Shown here in pieces: positions 1-11,681 of a stretch of 64,000 nt of DNA (the first letter of the stretch is position 1; every line of letters begins with the position of its first letter). This DNA is from Pectobacterium versatile (lineage in GTDB: Bacteria > Pseudomonadota > Gammaproteobacteria > Enterobacterales > Enterobacteriaceae), in assembly GCF_020166435.1 (NCBI RefSeq), contig NZ_JAINZP010000010.1, positions 1-64,000 on the forward strand, written 5' to 3'. The notes beneath the pieces are model-generated. The model was not told the DNA's origin. It was given only the letters and a program-made list of their open reading frames with translations, and did no database searches. A program made the translations under genes and the position numbers.

Positions 1-154
1 TTAATCCCGTATTATCGTCAACCCTATTTAGGGAAAAGCTGTTCAACTGATTAACTTTACGGCAATCTGATCGGGTAGGCGTCGATTTTGCACAAATCTT
101 CCAGAATTGATGCGTATGAACGGGTAATGCTGATAGCGAAAAGAGGGGAGCGAG

Positions 155-1000
155 ATGGCGAACGACTGGCTTGAGCTACGTCAGCATGCAGATACGGGGA
201 TTGAAACGATCAAGGCGCATTTTGAGGGGCACGCCTACGATCCACACTGGCACGACAGCTATCTCGTGGGGGTGACCCTTTCCGGTACGCAGCAGTTTCA
301 TTGCCGCCGTGAACGACATCGTAGTCGTCCCGGCGATGCTTTTTTGCTGGAACCGGGTGAAATCCACGACGGTGACGCGCCAGTAGATGGTGGGTTTACC
401 TATCTGACGTTTTACCTCGATGAGCAGTGGCTGACTAATGCGCTGCACGGCTTATATGCCTCCACGCCAGGAAGTTACTCGCTTCATTTTGCGCAAACAC
501 TCACGCGTGATCCACAACTGGTCCGTTCGATTGGCGACACGTTCGCCACGCTTCACAACGATGAAATGAAAATCGTGCAGCAGAGCGCCATGGATAACCT
601 GCTTTCGCAGATCACCGCCCATTGTCACTGGCGAAAAAGGTTACCCTCGCAGCTGCAAAGCACGGCGGTGGCTCATCGCGCACGCGATTATCTTTATGCG
701 CATCTGGGCGAAAATATCGGTCTGTCTGACCTCGCGCGGGAGACGGGCACCGACCGCTTCACGCTGACTCGTTGCTTTAAACGTGAATTTCATCTGGCTC
801 CGCACGCCTGGCTTATCCAGCTTCGTTTGGCGAAAGCACGGCAGCGACTGGCATGCGGCGATCAGCCTGCCGACGTGGCTGCGGCCCTAGGTTTCTCCGA
901 TCAAAGCCATCTTGGTCGGTGGTTTCAGCGGGCCTATCGGATCTCGCCAGCTCATTACCGTCGGTTGTGCACAAACCTTCCAGACGTTTCCAGAAAATAG
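155..1000 (+). CDS. AraC-family transcriptional regulator
   Basis: 281-residue regulator. The N-terminal half (about residues 1-160) looks like the cupin-type sensing domain of AraC proteins, with histidines in HDSYLVGVTLSGTQQF and PGEIHDGD. The C-terminal ~100 residues form the double helix-turn-helix (LSDLARETGTDRFTLTRCFK, then AAALGFSDQSHLGRWFQRAY). The ATG at 155 follows a good Shine-Dalgarno run, GAGGGGAGCGAG. A LysE-type exporter starts 35 bp downstream on the same strand, so the regulator probably controls, or is co-transcribed with, that exporter; AraC/LysE pairs of this kind are common. The effector cannot be told from sequence. Confidence 0.85.
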   Translation: MANDWLELRQHADTGIETIKAHFEGHAYDPHWHDSYLVGVTLSGTQQFHCRRERHRSRPGDAFLLEPGEIHDGDAPVDGGFTYLTFYLDEQWLTNALHGLYASTPGSYSLHFAQTLTRDPQLVRSIGDTFATLHNDEMKIVQQSAMDNLLSQITAHCHWRKRLPSQLQSTAVAHRARDYLYAHLGENIGLSDLARETGTDRFTLTRCFKREFHLAPHAWLIQLRLAKARQRLACGDQPADVAAALGFSDQSHLGRWFQRAYRISPAHYRRLCTNLPDVSRK

Positions 1001-1035
1001 CGGCACAGTCAGGGCTCTTAAAAAAGGAGTGACCT

Positions 1036-1626
1036 GTGAGTTTGATGCCGTTTCTATTGTTTGCCTTTGTCGCCTCGATAACGCCGGGGCCAACGAATAT
1101 CCTGATTTTGACCAACAGCCAGCGCCATGGCGTGAGAAACACGCTACCCGCAGTGGTCGGTGCCTGTGTGGCGGCAAGCGCTATCGTTCTGATTTCCGGT
1201 GCTGGCGCGGGAGAGATGCTGCGTCAGTATCCGGTGGTTCGTCAGGTGATGAGCTGGGCGGGTGTGCTGTGGCTAAGCTGGATGAGTTGGCAGTTATTTA
1301 GGGCACCTGCGGCTACTCTCTCTGGCGAATCGCACCACCGTTTTACGGCTCGTGCAGCGGCGTTGTTACAGGTGATCAACCCGAAAACGTGGATGATGGC
1401 ATTGGCCGTCGTGAGCTTGTTCGCCCCTGCGGGGGAGCATGCATTGCGGGAGGTATCGATCATGGCGCTGTGGTTTTTGATTATCTCGATGGCCTGTCTG
1501 GTGTGCTGGGCAGGGCTGGGGAAAGCGGTGAACAGGGTGTTTCGCACCACCGTTGCAATGGTGCGTTTTCAGCGCCTGATGGCGCTGTGTCTGTTCGTTT
1601 CCGCCTGGGCAGGCATGCTCGCTTAG
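1036..1626 (+). CDS. LysE/RhtB-family amino-acid exporter
   Basis: 196-residue inner-membrane protein of the LysE/RhtB family, which exports amino acids or derivatives. The N-terminal family motif [13 protein letters not shown] is present and about five to six hydrophobic segments span the length. The start is GTG at 1036, preceded by AAAAAGGAGTGACCT, a strong ribosome binding site. It follows the AraC regulator by 35 bp and probably forms a two-gene unit with it. It converges on yjdC with a 4-bp overlap of coding ends. The substrate is unknown. Confidence 0.85.
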   Translation: MSLMPFLLFAFVASITPGPTNILILTNSQRHGVRNTLPAVVGACVAASAIVLISGAGAGEMLRQYPVVRQVMSWAGVLWLSWMSWQLFRAPAATLSGESHHRFTARAAALLQVINPKTWMMALAVVSLFAPAGEHALREVSIMALWFLIISMACLVCWAGLGKAVNRVFRTTVAMVRFQRLMALCLFVSAWAGMLA

Positions 1627-2198
1627 GTCAACGCGCCGTTTTTGCGGCACAGCGCAAAGCGTAAGACATCCTCTGCCAGCCGCTGGGCGGTGGCGATGCT
1701 GGCGGCCTGATGCTTGACCAGCAGGTTGCTCAGGCAGCCTTCCAGAATTAACTCCATCTGCTGTGCCACCATCTCGGGATCGTCCGTTTCCAGTTCTTCC
1801 AGTAAATCGCGAGTGTACTGGTAAGACGCCAGCTTCTGCTGTTCCGCAATTTGGTGAATAGGGTGGTTGATATCAGGGAAGAAGCTGCATGCTGCAATAA
1901 ACAAGCAGCCCGGATAACGCTGTTTATTCACCGACTCATGCAGCACCTGATAGCGCGCCAGCAGCTTGTGCTCGATGCTTTTCTCGTCGTCTAAGAGAAG
2001 CTGACGTCGCCAGGTATCGACCTGCTGGCTATGGTGACGCAGGCCGTCGTACAGCAGCGCCTCCCGATCTGGCCAGAATGGCGTCAGTTCCTCTACCGGA
2101 ACCCCCAGTTTTTCCGCCAGCATATCCAGCGTCGTCATGGCAAATCCGTGCTGCTCCAGCAGAGTAAGCGCATGTTCAAGAACGTCTTCCCGTTGCAT
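1623..2198 (-). CDS. yjdC: TetR-family regulator, YjdC-like
   Basis: TetR-type repressor with an N-terminal helix-turn-helix (residues ~5-50, including [18 protein letters not shown]) and a C-terminal ligand/dimerisation domain. A longer reading from 2237 exists, but the ATG at 2198 has GGAGGAGACCTA directly upstream and gives the expected 191-residue protein. In E. coli yjdC lies next to dsbD, as here, which supports the name; the regulated genes are not established from this sequence. It is separated from dsbD by an interspersed repeat. Confidence 0.75.
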   Translation of the reverse strand: MQREDVLEHALTLLEQHGFAMTTLDMLAEKLGVPVEELTPFWPDREALLYDGLRHHSQQVDTWRRQLLLDDEKSIEHKLLARYQVLHESVNKQRYPGCLFIAACSFFPDINHPIHQIAEQQKLASYQYTRDLLEELETDDPEMVAQQMELILEGCLSNLLVKHQAASIATAQRLAEDVLRFALCRKNGALT

Positions 2199-2225
2199 TA
2201 GGTCTCCTCCAGAAGCACATGTAGG

Positions 2226-2428
2226 TATACCCGTCATACTTCAAGTTGAATGTGCGTTGGCTTCGCTCGTTACTCGGCTCATCCATGAGCCTCGCCCCGT
2301 CGGGGCCGCTGCGAGCAGCGTTCAAATCTGCTCCCGGCAGATTTGTCACCCGAATCACTTACCGATGTAAGCTCATCGGGATGTCTTCTCTTGCCGCCTG
2401 CCTGAAACTCGAATTATTTAGGGTATAT
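2226..2428. repeat. Interspersed intergenic repeat, copy 1
   Basis: About 200 bp between yjdC and dsbD. Its left end reads TATACCCGTCATACTTCAAG and its right end CTCGAATTATTTAGGGTATA. The two ends are imperfect inverted repeats of each other. The interior contains several palindromes, such as GCTCATCCATGAGC, CCCCGTCGGGG and CAAATCTGCTCCCGGCAGATTTG. The same ends recur near 5957, 24098 and 37537, so this is a dispersed MITE-like family with no coding capacity. Confidence 0.8.
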
Positions 2429-2436
2429 ATCGTCGT

Positions 2437-4167
2437 TTATGGGCTGAATTTCTGTAAATGCGTCTTAAATTGTTCAGCGTTCATAAAACCGGTGACGCGC
2501 GAGCCGGGGATTTCTTTCCCCTGCGCGTCAAAAAAGACGATGGTCGGCAGCCCTAAAACCTGTAGCTTTTTCAGCAGCGCGTTTTGTTCTTCGCGGTTAG
2601 CGGTGACGTCCGCCTGTAGCAGCGTGATGCGCGACAGATGGTTTTGCACCGCCGGGTCGCTGAACGTGTATTTCTCGAACTCTTTGCAGGCCACGCACCA
2701 ATCAGCGTAAAGATCGAGCATAACAGGCTGAGCGCTCTTTGCCAGCGCGCTGTTGAGATCGGCAATGTTGGCGACGGGGGAGAAGTTCAGTGCCGATGTG
2801 TGGGCTTGCGCCGCGCCAGTTGGGGGGAATACCCAGTCTTGCAGCGGTTTAGCGCTGATCACTACGCCTGCCAGCAGCAGCAACTGTACGCCACGCATCC
2901 AGCCTTTGCTGCTACGCAACGTCAGCATAAGCGCCCAGCCGAAGAAGGCGATGCCGAGTGCGCTCCACAGACGCATTCCCCACGTTTCACCCAGAATACG
3001 TTCCAGTAGGAAGACGGGCAGTGCCAGAATAATGAAGCCAAACGCTTCCTTAACGTACTGCATCCACGGGCCGCTGCGCGGCAGCAGTTTGTTGCCGAAC
3101 AGCGTGACCAGAATGAGCGGTAATCCCATTCCGAGCGCGTAGAGATAAAGCGTGCCGCCACCTGCCAGCATGTTGCCGCTCTGGGCGATATAAAGCAGGA
3201 TGGCGCTGAGCGGGGCGGTGGTGCAGGGGGAACAAATGAGTCCCGCCAGAGCGCCCATGCAGAATACGCCGGTAACGGAGCCACCTTGCTGACGGTTGCT
3301 CCACTCTGTCAGCTGGGTTTGTACCGATGACGGAAGCTGGAGTGTATACAGACCAAACATGGACAGCGCCAGCGCAGCAAACATCACCGACAGGCCAATC
3401 AGAATGTACGGATGCTGGAGCGCCGCCTGAAAGCGTAATCCGGCGGCGGCGACAACCAACCCGAGCAGCGTGTAGGTGAGCGCCATGCCCTGAACATAGG
3501 TCATCGACAGCAGCAGCGTGCGGCGCGGCGTCAGCTGTTCTTTTCTACCCAGCACCAGACTGGCGATTAGCGGGTACATCGGCAGGACGCAGGGGGTGAA
3601 AGCGACGCCGATACCAATCAACAGCGCCCACCACGGCGAGAACGGCATCGGCGTGGTCTGCGGCAGTGCTGTCTGGGCTGATGCGGTATTCGATGTAGCC
3701 GTGCCTGCATTAGCCAGCACCTGACTGAGAGGAACGACGCGCGTTTCCGGCGGATAGCAGAAACCCGCATCGGCGCAGCCTTGATAGGTGACTTTAACCG
3801 TCGCGCCGCTTTCGGCCTGTTGAATCGGAACCGTTAGCGCCAGCCGATCCCGTAGGATAAAGACCTGACCGAAGAACTCGTCGTTATGGCTTTCGCCCTG
3901 TGGCAGCTCTACCTTGCCAAGCGTAGCACCGTTCCCTTCGATCTTGATTTGCGCGCGGTACAGGTAGTAATCGGGATGGATATCCCAGCGCAGATTGAGC
4001 TGGTTATCCTGCTGCTGAAACTCAAAGGCGAAAGCCCCATCGACGGGCAGAAAGCGTGACGTTGTGCTGTTGCCAAACAGTTTCTGGCCGAAAGAAGAGG
4101 CGGCCACACTGGGTGTGCCGAAAGCCGTCCATAACAGGAAAATCAGCGTAAAGATGCGTTGAGCCAT
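2437..4167 (-). CDS. dsbD: Thiol:disulfide interchange protein DsbD
   Basis: 576-residue inner-membrane electron conduit passing reductant from cytoplasmic thioredoxin to periplasmic DsbC/DsbG. Order: signal peptide (~1-23); periplasmic alpha domain with the CADAGFC cysteine pair; central membrane domain with redox cysteines in TPCVLPMYP and [10 protein letters not shown]-terminal thioredoxin-like gamma domain with WCVACK. All six redox cysteines are present and the length is normal. Its start overlaps the end of cutA by 25 bp, so the two are translationally coupled, as in E. coli. Confidence 0.96.
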   Translation of the reverse strand: MAQRIFTLIFLLWTAFGTPSVAASSFGQKLFGNSTTSRFLPVDGAFAFEFQQQDNQLNLRWDIHPDYYLYRAQIKIEGNGATLGKVELPQGESHNDEFFGQVFILRDRLALTVPIQQAESGATVKVTYQGCADAGFCYPPETRVVPLSQVLANAGTATSNTASAQTALPQTTPMPFSPWWALLIGIGVAFTPCVLPMYPLIASLVLGRKEQLTPRRTLLLSMTYVQGMALTYTLLGLVVAAAGLRFQAALQHPYILIGLSVMFAALALSMFGLYTLQLPSSVQTQLTEWSNRQQGGSVTGVFCMGALAGLICSPCTTAPLSAILLYIAQSGNMLAGGGTLYLYALGMGLPLILVTLFGNKLLPRSGPWMQYVKEAFGFIILALPVFLLERILGETWGMRLWSALGIAFFGWALMLTLRSSKGWMRGVQLLLLAGVVISAKPLQDWVFPPTGAAQAHTSALNFSPVANIADLNSALAKSAQPVMLDLYADWCVACKEFEKYTFSDPAVQNHLSRITLLQADVTANREEQNALLKKLQVLGLPTIVFFDAQGKEIPGSRVTGFMNAEQFKTHLQKFSP

Positions 4168-4475
4168 GTCAGATAATCGCTATCGCCCCCAGATACCGGC
4201 AGAACTAACAGCTCCGGCGTATCATAAGGGTGTTGTTGTTTCAGATGAGTCAGCAGCGCTTGCTGATGTGAGGTATCGCTTTTTATCAGCATTTGTACTT
4301 CTGATTGCTGTTCGAGCTTGCCTTCCCAGTAATAGAGCGAACGTGCGCCGGGAAGCAGGGTGACGCAGGCGGCAAGCCGCGTTTCCAGCAGCGAGTCGGC
4401 AAGCCGTTGCGCGCAGGCGTCGTCAGGTGCGGTACATAATATGACGACAGCATCGCTAAGCGGGCGGTCAGACAT
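4143..4475 (-). CDS. cutA: Divalent-cation tolerance protein CutA
   Basis: 110-residue trimeric CutA1 protein, originally linked to copper tolerance; its biochemical role is still debated. Family blocks [25 protein letters not shown] and YYWEGKLE are present. An upstream in-frame ATG at 4619 would add 48 non-conserved residues. The ATG at 4475 is preceded by GGAGGATGTG and gives the usual length, so it is preferred. It lies upstream of and overlaps dsbD, forming a cutA-dsbD unit. Confidence 0.93.
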   Translation of the reverse strand: MSDRPLSDAVVILCTAPDDACAQRLADSLLETRLAACVTLLPGARSLYYWEGKLEQQSEVQMLIKSDTSHQQALLTHLKQQHPYDTPELLVLPVSGGDSDYLTWLNASLR

Positions 4476-4622
4476 CACATCCTCCGTGTCAGATGAACAA
4501 ATTCCAGACAACCAGAGCCACACTATACCTTGCTTTATTGTTTGAAGGGAATGAACTGTGCGAGAGGATGAGGCGGATCGACGAGTCAGCCGATCCGCAA
4601 GGTTCTGTCTTAATGGCAATCT

Positions 4623-5924
4623 TTAGATCAGGATGCTGCCGAGGATAAAGCCAAATATTACCGACAGCGTAATTGCCATCACACCAGGAATCAGGAAAGA
4701 ATGATTAAACACAAATTTGCCGATGCGCGTTGAGCCAGTGTCATCCATCTCCACTGCGGCTAGCAGGGTAGGATAGGTCGGCAGAACGAATAGGGCGGAA
4801 ACGGCAGCAAAAGACGCTACAGCCGTGACCGGAGACACGCCCAACAGCAGCGCAGCAGGCATCAGCGCTTTTGCCGTTGCCGCCTGTGAGTAAAGCAGGG
4901 TAGCGGCGAAGAACAGCACAACAGCCAGCATCCACGGATAGCTTTGCAGCAGCGCACCAGCGGTATCCTGAATATCAGAAATGTGCGCTTTAACAAAGGT
5001 ATCACCCAGCCAGGCCACGCCCATCACGCAGATACAGGCGCTCATGCCGGACTTAAACGTGCTGGCGGAGAGGATACGCGAGGTGTCGATTTTGCAGGTG
5101 ATGCAAATCAGCGTGGCGATGGTCAGCATAAAGACCACGATAGCTTCGTTACGTGGCAGAACCGGGTTTTGAATCAGCCCAACGGTGCCGCTGATTGCCG
5201 TGGCATACAGAACGACAGCGACGATGCCGATCAGAAACAGCATCACGGAAAGCTTGGCACCTGGTTTGACCTCATGCTGGCTATTACCGCGCAGCGTGGT
5301 TTCGCCTTTTTTCAGACGTTCCTGATAAATCGGATCGTCTTTCAGCTCTTTACCCAGGAAGTTGGTCACAATGGCCGTCAGTATGATCGCGGCGAGTGTG
5401 GTCGGAATACAAATCCCTAACAGCAGCAGATAGCTGACGCCGTGCGGCTCAAGAATACCGGCGACAAACACCACCGCCGCCGAGATTGGCGAGGCGGTAA
5501 TCGCGATTTGCGAAGCAACAACGGCGATAGAGAGAGGGCGAGAAGGGCGAATTCCCTGCTCTTTGGCGACTTCAGCGATAACCGGCAATGTGGAAAATGC
5601 GGTGTGTCCAGTTCCGGCCAGAATCGTCATGAAGTAAGTGACCAGCGGCGCAAGAAAGGTGACGTATTTCGGGTGCTTACGCAGCAGTTTCTCCGCCAGA
5701 CTGACCAGATAATCCATTCCGCCCGCCACCTGCATGGCGGCAATGGCGGCGATAACGGCCATGATAATTTCAATGACATCAAAAGGGATGACGCCGGGTT
5801 TTATCTGAAACCCCAGCGTAAGAACAAGCACTCCCAGGCCACCGGCGAAACCAATGCCGATGCCTCCCAGTCGTGCCCCCAAATAGATGGCGAGCAGAAC
5901 GATCAGTAACTCAAGACCAAGCAT
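4623..5924 (-). CDS. dcuA: Anaerobic C4-dicarboxylate transporter DcuA
   Basis: 433-residue, highly hydrophobic Dcu-family antiporter, the same length as E. coli DcuA. It exchanges aspartate or fumarate for succinate, chiefly in fumarate respiration. The start at 5924 has AAGGAGCATAGTC upstream. It sits downstream of aspA in the same orientation, the classic aspA-dcuA arrangement: DcuA brings in aspartate, AspA makes fumarate. An interspersed repeat and a probable terminator separate the two genes, so read-through may be reduced relative to E. coli. Confidence 0.96.
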   Translation of the reverse strand: MLGLELLIVLLAIYLGARLGGIGIGFAGGLGVLVLTLGFQIKPGVIPFDVIEIIMAVIAAIAAMQVAGGMDYLVSLAEKLLRKHPKYVTFLAPLVTYFMTILAGTGHTAFSTLPVIAEVAKEQGIRPSRPLSIAVVASQIAITASPISAAVVFVAGILEPHGVSYLLLLGICIPTTLAAIILTAIVTNFLGKELKDDPIYQERLKKGETTLRGNSQHEVKPGAKLSVMLFLIGIVAVVLYATAISGTVGLIQNPVLPRNEAIVVFMLTIATLICITCKIDTSRILSASTFKSGMSACICVMGVAWLGDTFVKAHISDIQDTAGALLQSYPWMLAVVLFFAATLLYSQAATAKALMPAALLLGVSPVTAVASFAAVSALFVLPTYPTLLAAVEMDDTGSTRIGKFVFNHSFLIPGVMAITLSVIFGFILGSILI

Positions 5925-5956
5925 GACTATGCTCCTTAATTAATAAAAAATTCAAT

Positions 5957-6178
5957 CTACTCGTCATACTTCAAGCTGCTTGTGCGTTGGCAATACTCGG
6001 ATCCTCTTTGAGGCCTCACCCTTCGGGCCAACGCTAGCGCTGTTCAAATTGGCCTAGAACCGATTTGTCATGCGGTTGCTGCGTTACAAGGCCATGCGGC
6101 CTTGTCCTAAAGGACCAACGCAGAGCGTTGTTCAAAACGCTCACGTTTTGTCACGCAACTCGAATTATTTAGAGTACA
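5957..6178. repeat. Interspersed intergenic repeat, copy 2
   Basis: About 220 bp occupying most of the 342-bp aspA-dcuA gap. The ends match the family (CGTCATACTTCAAG... and ...ACTCGAATTATTTAGAGTA) but the interior differs from copy 1: it holds other palindromes such as AAGGCCATGCGGCCTT and GAGCGTTGTTCAAAACGCTC. The rest of the gap holds the aspA terminator and the dcuA ribosome binding site. Confidence 0.75.
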
Positions 6179-6204
6179 TAACTTATTCTTATGGCCGTAG
6201 ACGG

Positions 6205-6246
6205 CAAAAAATAAAGGCACGCTGTTCTTCGTGAACGGACGTGCCT
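6205..6246 (-). terminator. Rho-independent terminator after aspA
   Basis: Read on the minus strand, GGCAC(G) pairs with (C)GTGCC across an inner GTTC/GAAC helix, followed by TTTATTTTTT. It lies just beyond the aspA stop codon and before the repeat and dcuA. Confidence 0.7.
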
Positions 6247-6266
6247 GTTGGAATTAGATGTCGGTA

Positions 6267-7706
6267 TTAGGGAAGCTCGTTTTCATCGGTGTAGCGTTTG
6301 GCTTTGTACGCCGGATGCATCAGGTTCTGGATGGAGAAAATATCATCCAGCTCGGCTTCCGTTAGCAGGCCGCGCTCCAGTACGACTTCACGCACGCTTT
6401 TCCCTGTTTCGGCGCAGATTCTACCGACGATATCGCCGTTGTGGTGGCCGATGAACGGGTTCAGGTACGTCACAATCCCGATGGAGTTGAAGACATAGGC
6501 TTCGCACACGCTCTTATTGGCAGTGATGCCGTTGACGCATTTTTCCAGCAGGTTGTAGCAAGCATTGGTCAGAATGTGGGTCGATTCAAACATCGCCTGA
6601 CCGATGACCGGCTCCATCACGTTTAATTGTAATTGCCCGGCCTCTGACGCCATCGTGACGCAGGTGTCGTTACCGATGACCTTGAAGCACACCTGATTGA
6701 CGACTTCCGGCACCACTGGGTTAACCTTAGCGGGCATGATTGAGGAACCCGCTTGTAGCTCCGGCAGGTTGATTTCATTCAGGCCAGCGCGCGGGCCGGA
6801 AGAGAGCAGACGCAGGTCATTACAGATTTTCGACAGCTTCACGGCCAAACGCTTCAGCGAACTGTGTACCATCACATAGGCACCGCAGTCTGACGTGGCT
6901 TCAATCAAATCCTCTGCGGGCACGCACGGCAGGCCGCTGACTTCCGCCAGACGCTGTACCGCCAGTTGCTGGTAGCCGTCCGGCGTATTCAGGCGCGTAC
7001 CGATCGCGGTCGCACCCAGATTGACTTCAAGCAGCAGTTCCGCCGTGCGCAGCAGGTTTTTAATTTCCTCCTGCAACAGCACGTTGAACGCATGAAACTC
7101 CTGGCCGAGCGTCATCGGTACGGCGTCCTGCAACTGAGTCCGCCCCATCTTCAAAACGTCTTCAAACTCTTTGGCTTTACGCTCGAAACCATCACTCAGC
7201 TTTGCTATCGCATCCGTCAATTTCAGTATGGCCGCGTAGACCGCGATACGAAATCCGGTGGGGTAGGCATCATTGGTGGATTGGCATTTATTCAGGTGAT
7301 CGTTGGGGTTCAGATACTGGTATTCGCCCTTCTGGTGTCCCATCAATTCCAGACCAATATTGGCTAATACTTCGTTGGTATTCATGTTGACCGACGTGCC
7401 AGCGCCCCCCTGATAGACATCTACTGGGAACTGATCCATGCATTTGCCGTTATTCAGCACTTCATCGCAGGCGCGGATGATGACGTCGGCGATTTTTTTC
7501 GGGATAGTTTGCAGCTCTTTGTTCGCCAGCGCTGCGGCTTTCTTCACCATCACCATGCCGCGCACGAACTCAGGAATGTCACTGATTTTATTGTTACTGA
7601 TATAGAAATTTTCGACGGCGCGCAGCGTGTGAACGCCATAATACGCGTCTGTGGGAACTTCTCGGGTGCCTAACAGGTCTTCTTCAATACGGATGTTTTC
7701 TGACAT
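6267..7706 (-). CDS. aspA: Aspartate ammonia-lyase (aspartase)
   Basis: 479 residues; catalyses L-aspartate to fumarate plus ammonia in the cytoplasm and feeds fumarate respiration. The fumarase/aspartase superfamily signature [11 protein letters not shown] is present with its catalytic serine, as are [13 protein letters not shown] and the substrate block QSTNDAYPT. Length is as in E. coli. A near-consensus CRP site lies about 220 bp upstream, in keeping with known cAMP-CRP and anaerobic control of aspA. It precedes dcuA. Confidence 0.97.
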   Translation of the reverse strand: MSENIRIEEDLLGTREVPTDAYYGVHTLRAVENFYISNNKISDIPEFVRGMVMVKKAAALANKELQTIPKKIADVIIRACDEVLNNGKCMDQFPVDVYQGGAGTSVNMNTNEVLANIGLELMGHQKGEYQYLNPNDHLNKCQSTNDAYPTGFRIAVYAAILKLTDAIAKLSDGFERKAKEFEDVLKMGRTQLQDAVPMTLGQEFHAFNVLLQEEIKNLLRTAELLLEVNLGATAIGTRLNTPDGYQQLAVQRLAEVSGLPCVPAEDLIEATSDCGAYVMVHSSLKRLAVKLSKICNDLRLLSSGPRAGLNEINLPELQAGSSIMPAKVNPVVPEVVNQVCFKVIGNDTCVTMASEAGQLQLNVMEPVIGQAMFESTHILTNACYNLLEKCVNGITANKSVCEAYVFNSIGIVTYLNPFIGHHNGDIVGRICAETGKSVREVVLERGLLTEAELDDIFSIQNLMHPAYKAKRYTDENELP

Positions 7707-8172
7707 GAGAGTGCTTATCCTGTTGTGCGACTAGTGATGCAACTAGACGTTGTGGGCTGGTGTGTCGGGCGGCGTTATCTGTTATCTCGGATAAACCGTC
7801 TAATCTCGGCAATAGCCTCGGGATGTTTGACCAACCAGGTATCCATTGCCGTGAGGATATGTCGTTACGACAGCGAAAAATAGGTGTTTAGATCACTATA
7901 CTGGCGTTCTCTACCACTATGGTAAATGAACTGTGACTGTAGTCACGAGTCACTATTTTAGAACAATAATCGTAGGGCGGCGGCTTGAAAATGCGGAAAG
8001 TCGTACCCACTTCAGTAAATCATGATGTGCTAGATCGCAGAGCAGGCGCGCGTTTTACCTAATCCATTGGTAGTAAAGCGTACTGGATTTTCAATAGCGA
8101 TGGCTTAACTCGTTTTTATTAACAGATGTTTTTATTAAAAAACAGTACGCGTAAAAAACACAGGAGTACCGG
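7707..8172. other. aspA-fxsA divergent intergenic region
   Basis: 466 bp with no convincing ORF. It must hold the divergent promoters for aspA (minus) and fxsA (plus). A CRP-like site lies at 7932-7947. The fxsA-proximal part (8100-8165) is AT-rich with runs of A and T. No repeat or RNA gene was recognised. Confidence 0.6.
7932..7947. promoter_or_regulatory. Candidate CRP site upstream of aspA
   Basis: TGTGACTGTAGTCACG matches TGTGA-N6-TCACA at 9 of 10 conserved positions. The position suits activation of aspA. Confidence 0.6.
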
Positions 8173-8649
8173 GTGCGCTGGTTACCGTTATTACTTATTT
8201 TTCTTTTGGCTTACATCGAGATATCGCTGTTTATTCAGGTGGCTGAGGTGCTTGGCGTCGCCATGACCCTGCTGCTGGTCGTCTTCACCTCCTGTGTGGG
8301 CGTCTCGCTGGTGCGTAATCAGGGGATGAAAACGCTGGTGCAGATGCAGCAGAAAATGGCAGCAGGTGAAAGCCCAGCTGCCGAGATGGTAAAAAGTGTT
8401 TCCCTGGTGCTGGCGGGTTTCCTGCTCCTGATTCCGGGCTTTCTGACTGACTTTCTGGGGCTGCTGTTGCTGCTGCCGCCGGTGCAGAAAAGGCTGACAC
8501 TCAAACTGTTGCCTCACCTACATGTCTGGCGTTCTGGTTCTGGCCCAGGCGCGTCATCTTCCGGCGGTAACACTTTTGAAGGTGAATACCAGCGCAAGGA
8601 TGGCGGGCGCGGAAATATTGAACACCATGACGATCGTGATGACCGTTAA
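8173..8649 (+). CDS. fxsA: FxsA membrane protein
   Basis: 158-residue cytoplasmic-membrane protein; in E. coli its overproduction relieves F-plasmid exclusion of phage T7, and its normal role is unclear. Hydrophobic segments at about 3-45 and 75-100 surround the conserved LVRNQGMKTLVQMQQKMAAGE and the C-terminal NTFEGEYQRKD. The start is GTG at 8173 with CAGGAG upstream, giving the same length as E. coli FxsA. It sits between aspA and groES, its usual place. Confidence 0.92.
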   Translation: MRWLPLLLIFLLAYIEISLFIQVAEVLGVAMTLLLVVFTSCVGVSLVRNQGMKTLVQMQQKMAAGESPAAEMVKSVSLVLAGFLLLIPGFLTDFLGLLLLLPPVQKRLTLKLLPHLHVWRSGSGPGASSSGGNTFEGEYQRKDGGRGNIEHHDDRDDR

Positions 8650-8672
8650 CGTCAAGACGAATTGAAAAGCAG

Positions 8673-8708
8673 ATAAGGATTATCATATTGATAATCCTTA
8701 TTTTTTAT
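8673..8708 (+). terminator. Terminator after fxsA
   Basis: AAGGATTATCA and TGATAATCCTT form a perfect stem around a short loop, followed by ATTTTTTAT. Confidence 0.85.
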
Positions 8709-8760
8709 CTGCTGTTAGCGACAAGCGGCTACCTAACGCAAAAAAAATGAATTTTTTTCC

Positions 8761-8789
8761 CTTGAAGGGCGGTGAAACGCCCCCATTTA
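8761..8789 (+). promoter_or_regulatory. Heat-shock (sigma-32) promoter of groESL
   Basis: CTTGAAG and CCCCATTTA are separated by about 13 bp, near-identical to the E. coli groE sigma-32 promoter (consensus CTTGAAA, CCCCATNT). It lies about 100 bp upstream of the groES start. Confidence 0.9.
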
Positions 8790-8853
8790 GAACACCACAA
8801 GGCCGATTATGAAAAGCATAGTCGTTATGAAACATAGTCGGCGTTTATCCTAA

Positions 8854-9180
<327 letters not shown>

Positions 9181-9213
9181 TTGCGTGTAATCATCTGAAC
9201 TGAAAGAATTTAA

Positions 9214-10872
<1,659 letters not shown>

Positions 10873-10952
10873 TAGGACGCGATTGTCGCCGGAAGCCATT
10901 TTCTGGTGACAGGGAGTCAGGTTACAGAAGTACGTCTTTCTGTCCTTTAAAG

Positions 10953-10990
10953 AGCACTATCTGGTCGCGAGACTGGGTGGTGCTTTTTTT
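10953..10990 (+). terminator. Terminator after groEL
   Basis: A 14-bp stem (AGCACTATCTGGTC with GACTGGGTGGTGCT, allowing G-U pairs) closes a GCGA tetraloop and is followed by TTTTTTT. Confidence 0.92.
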
Positions 10991-11137
10991 ATGCGCAGCA
11001 TTGCTGAAATGTTGCCGTATCGTTGATGAATGCGTTTATAGCCTGTTATCGGGGGAAGCATTCTGCGCTACAATGGCGGCGTTACTTTATTTACGAATAC
11101 CTTTTTATTCAAAACAACCCTGTTCGGAGTAGGGACA

Positions 11138-11647
11138 ATGTCTGACGATGCGTCTACGCTTCTGCGCTCTATTTCCTGGTTTACTGAGCCCCCTTCGGTA
11201 TTACCTGAGCACATTGGTGACTGGCTGATGGAAACCGGCTCCATGACGCGGCGACTGGAAAAATATTGTGCCCAACTGAAGACCATCCTGTGCAGTGAGA
11301 AATTTATTACGCCACAGGCGCTGGGCGAAGAGCGCGAACAACTGCCTTACAGTGAGCGTTACTGGCTGCGTGAAGTGGTGCTGTATGGTGACGATCGTCC
11401 CTGGCTTTTTGGCCGTACCATTGTTCCGCAACAAACGCTCGACGGCACGGATTCAGCCCTGACGAAAATAGGCAATCAGCCGCTAGGCCGCTACCTGTTT
11501 GGGCAAAAGGCGCTGACGCGTGACTATATCCATACCGGATGCAGTGAAGGCTTATGGGCGCGACGTTCCCGCCTGTGTGTCTCGGGTTATCCGTTACTGT
11601 TGACTGAGCTTTTCTTACCGGAATCACCGATTTATTTCAGCCGGTGA
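11138..11647 (+). CDS. ubiC: Chorismate pyruvate-lyase
   Basis: 169 residues; converts chorismate to 4-hydroxybenzoate and pyruvate, the first committed step of ubiquinone synthesis. Conserved blocks WLREVVLYGDDRPWLFGRT (active-site arginine region) and LLLTELFLP (catalytic glutamate) are visible. Length is close to the E. coli protein (~165). It lies 34 bp before ubiA, as the usual ubiCA operon. Confidence 0.95.
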   Translation: MSDDASTLLRSISWFTEPPSVLPEHIGDWLMETGSMTRRLEKYCAQLKTILCSEKFITPQALGEEREQLPYSERYWLREVVLYGDDRPWLFGRTIVPQQTLDGTDSALTKIGNQPLGRYLFGQKALTRDYIHTGCSEGLWARRSRLCVSGYPLLLTELFLPESPIYFSR

Positions 11648-11681
11648 TGAAGGTTGGCAGGTAATTTGAGGAGATAAATCC

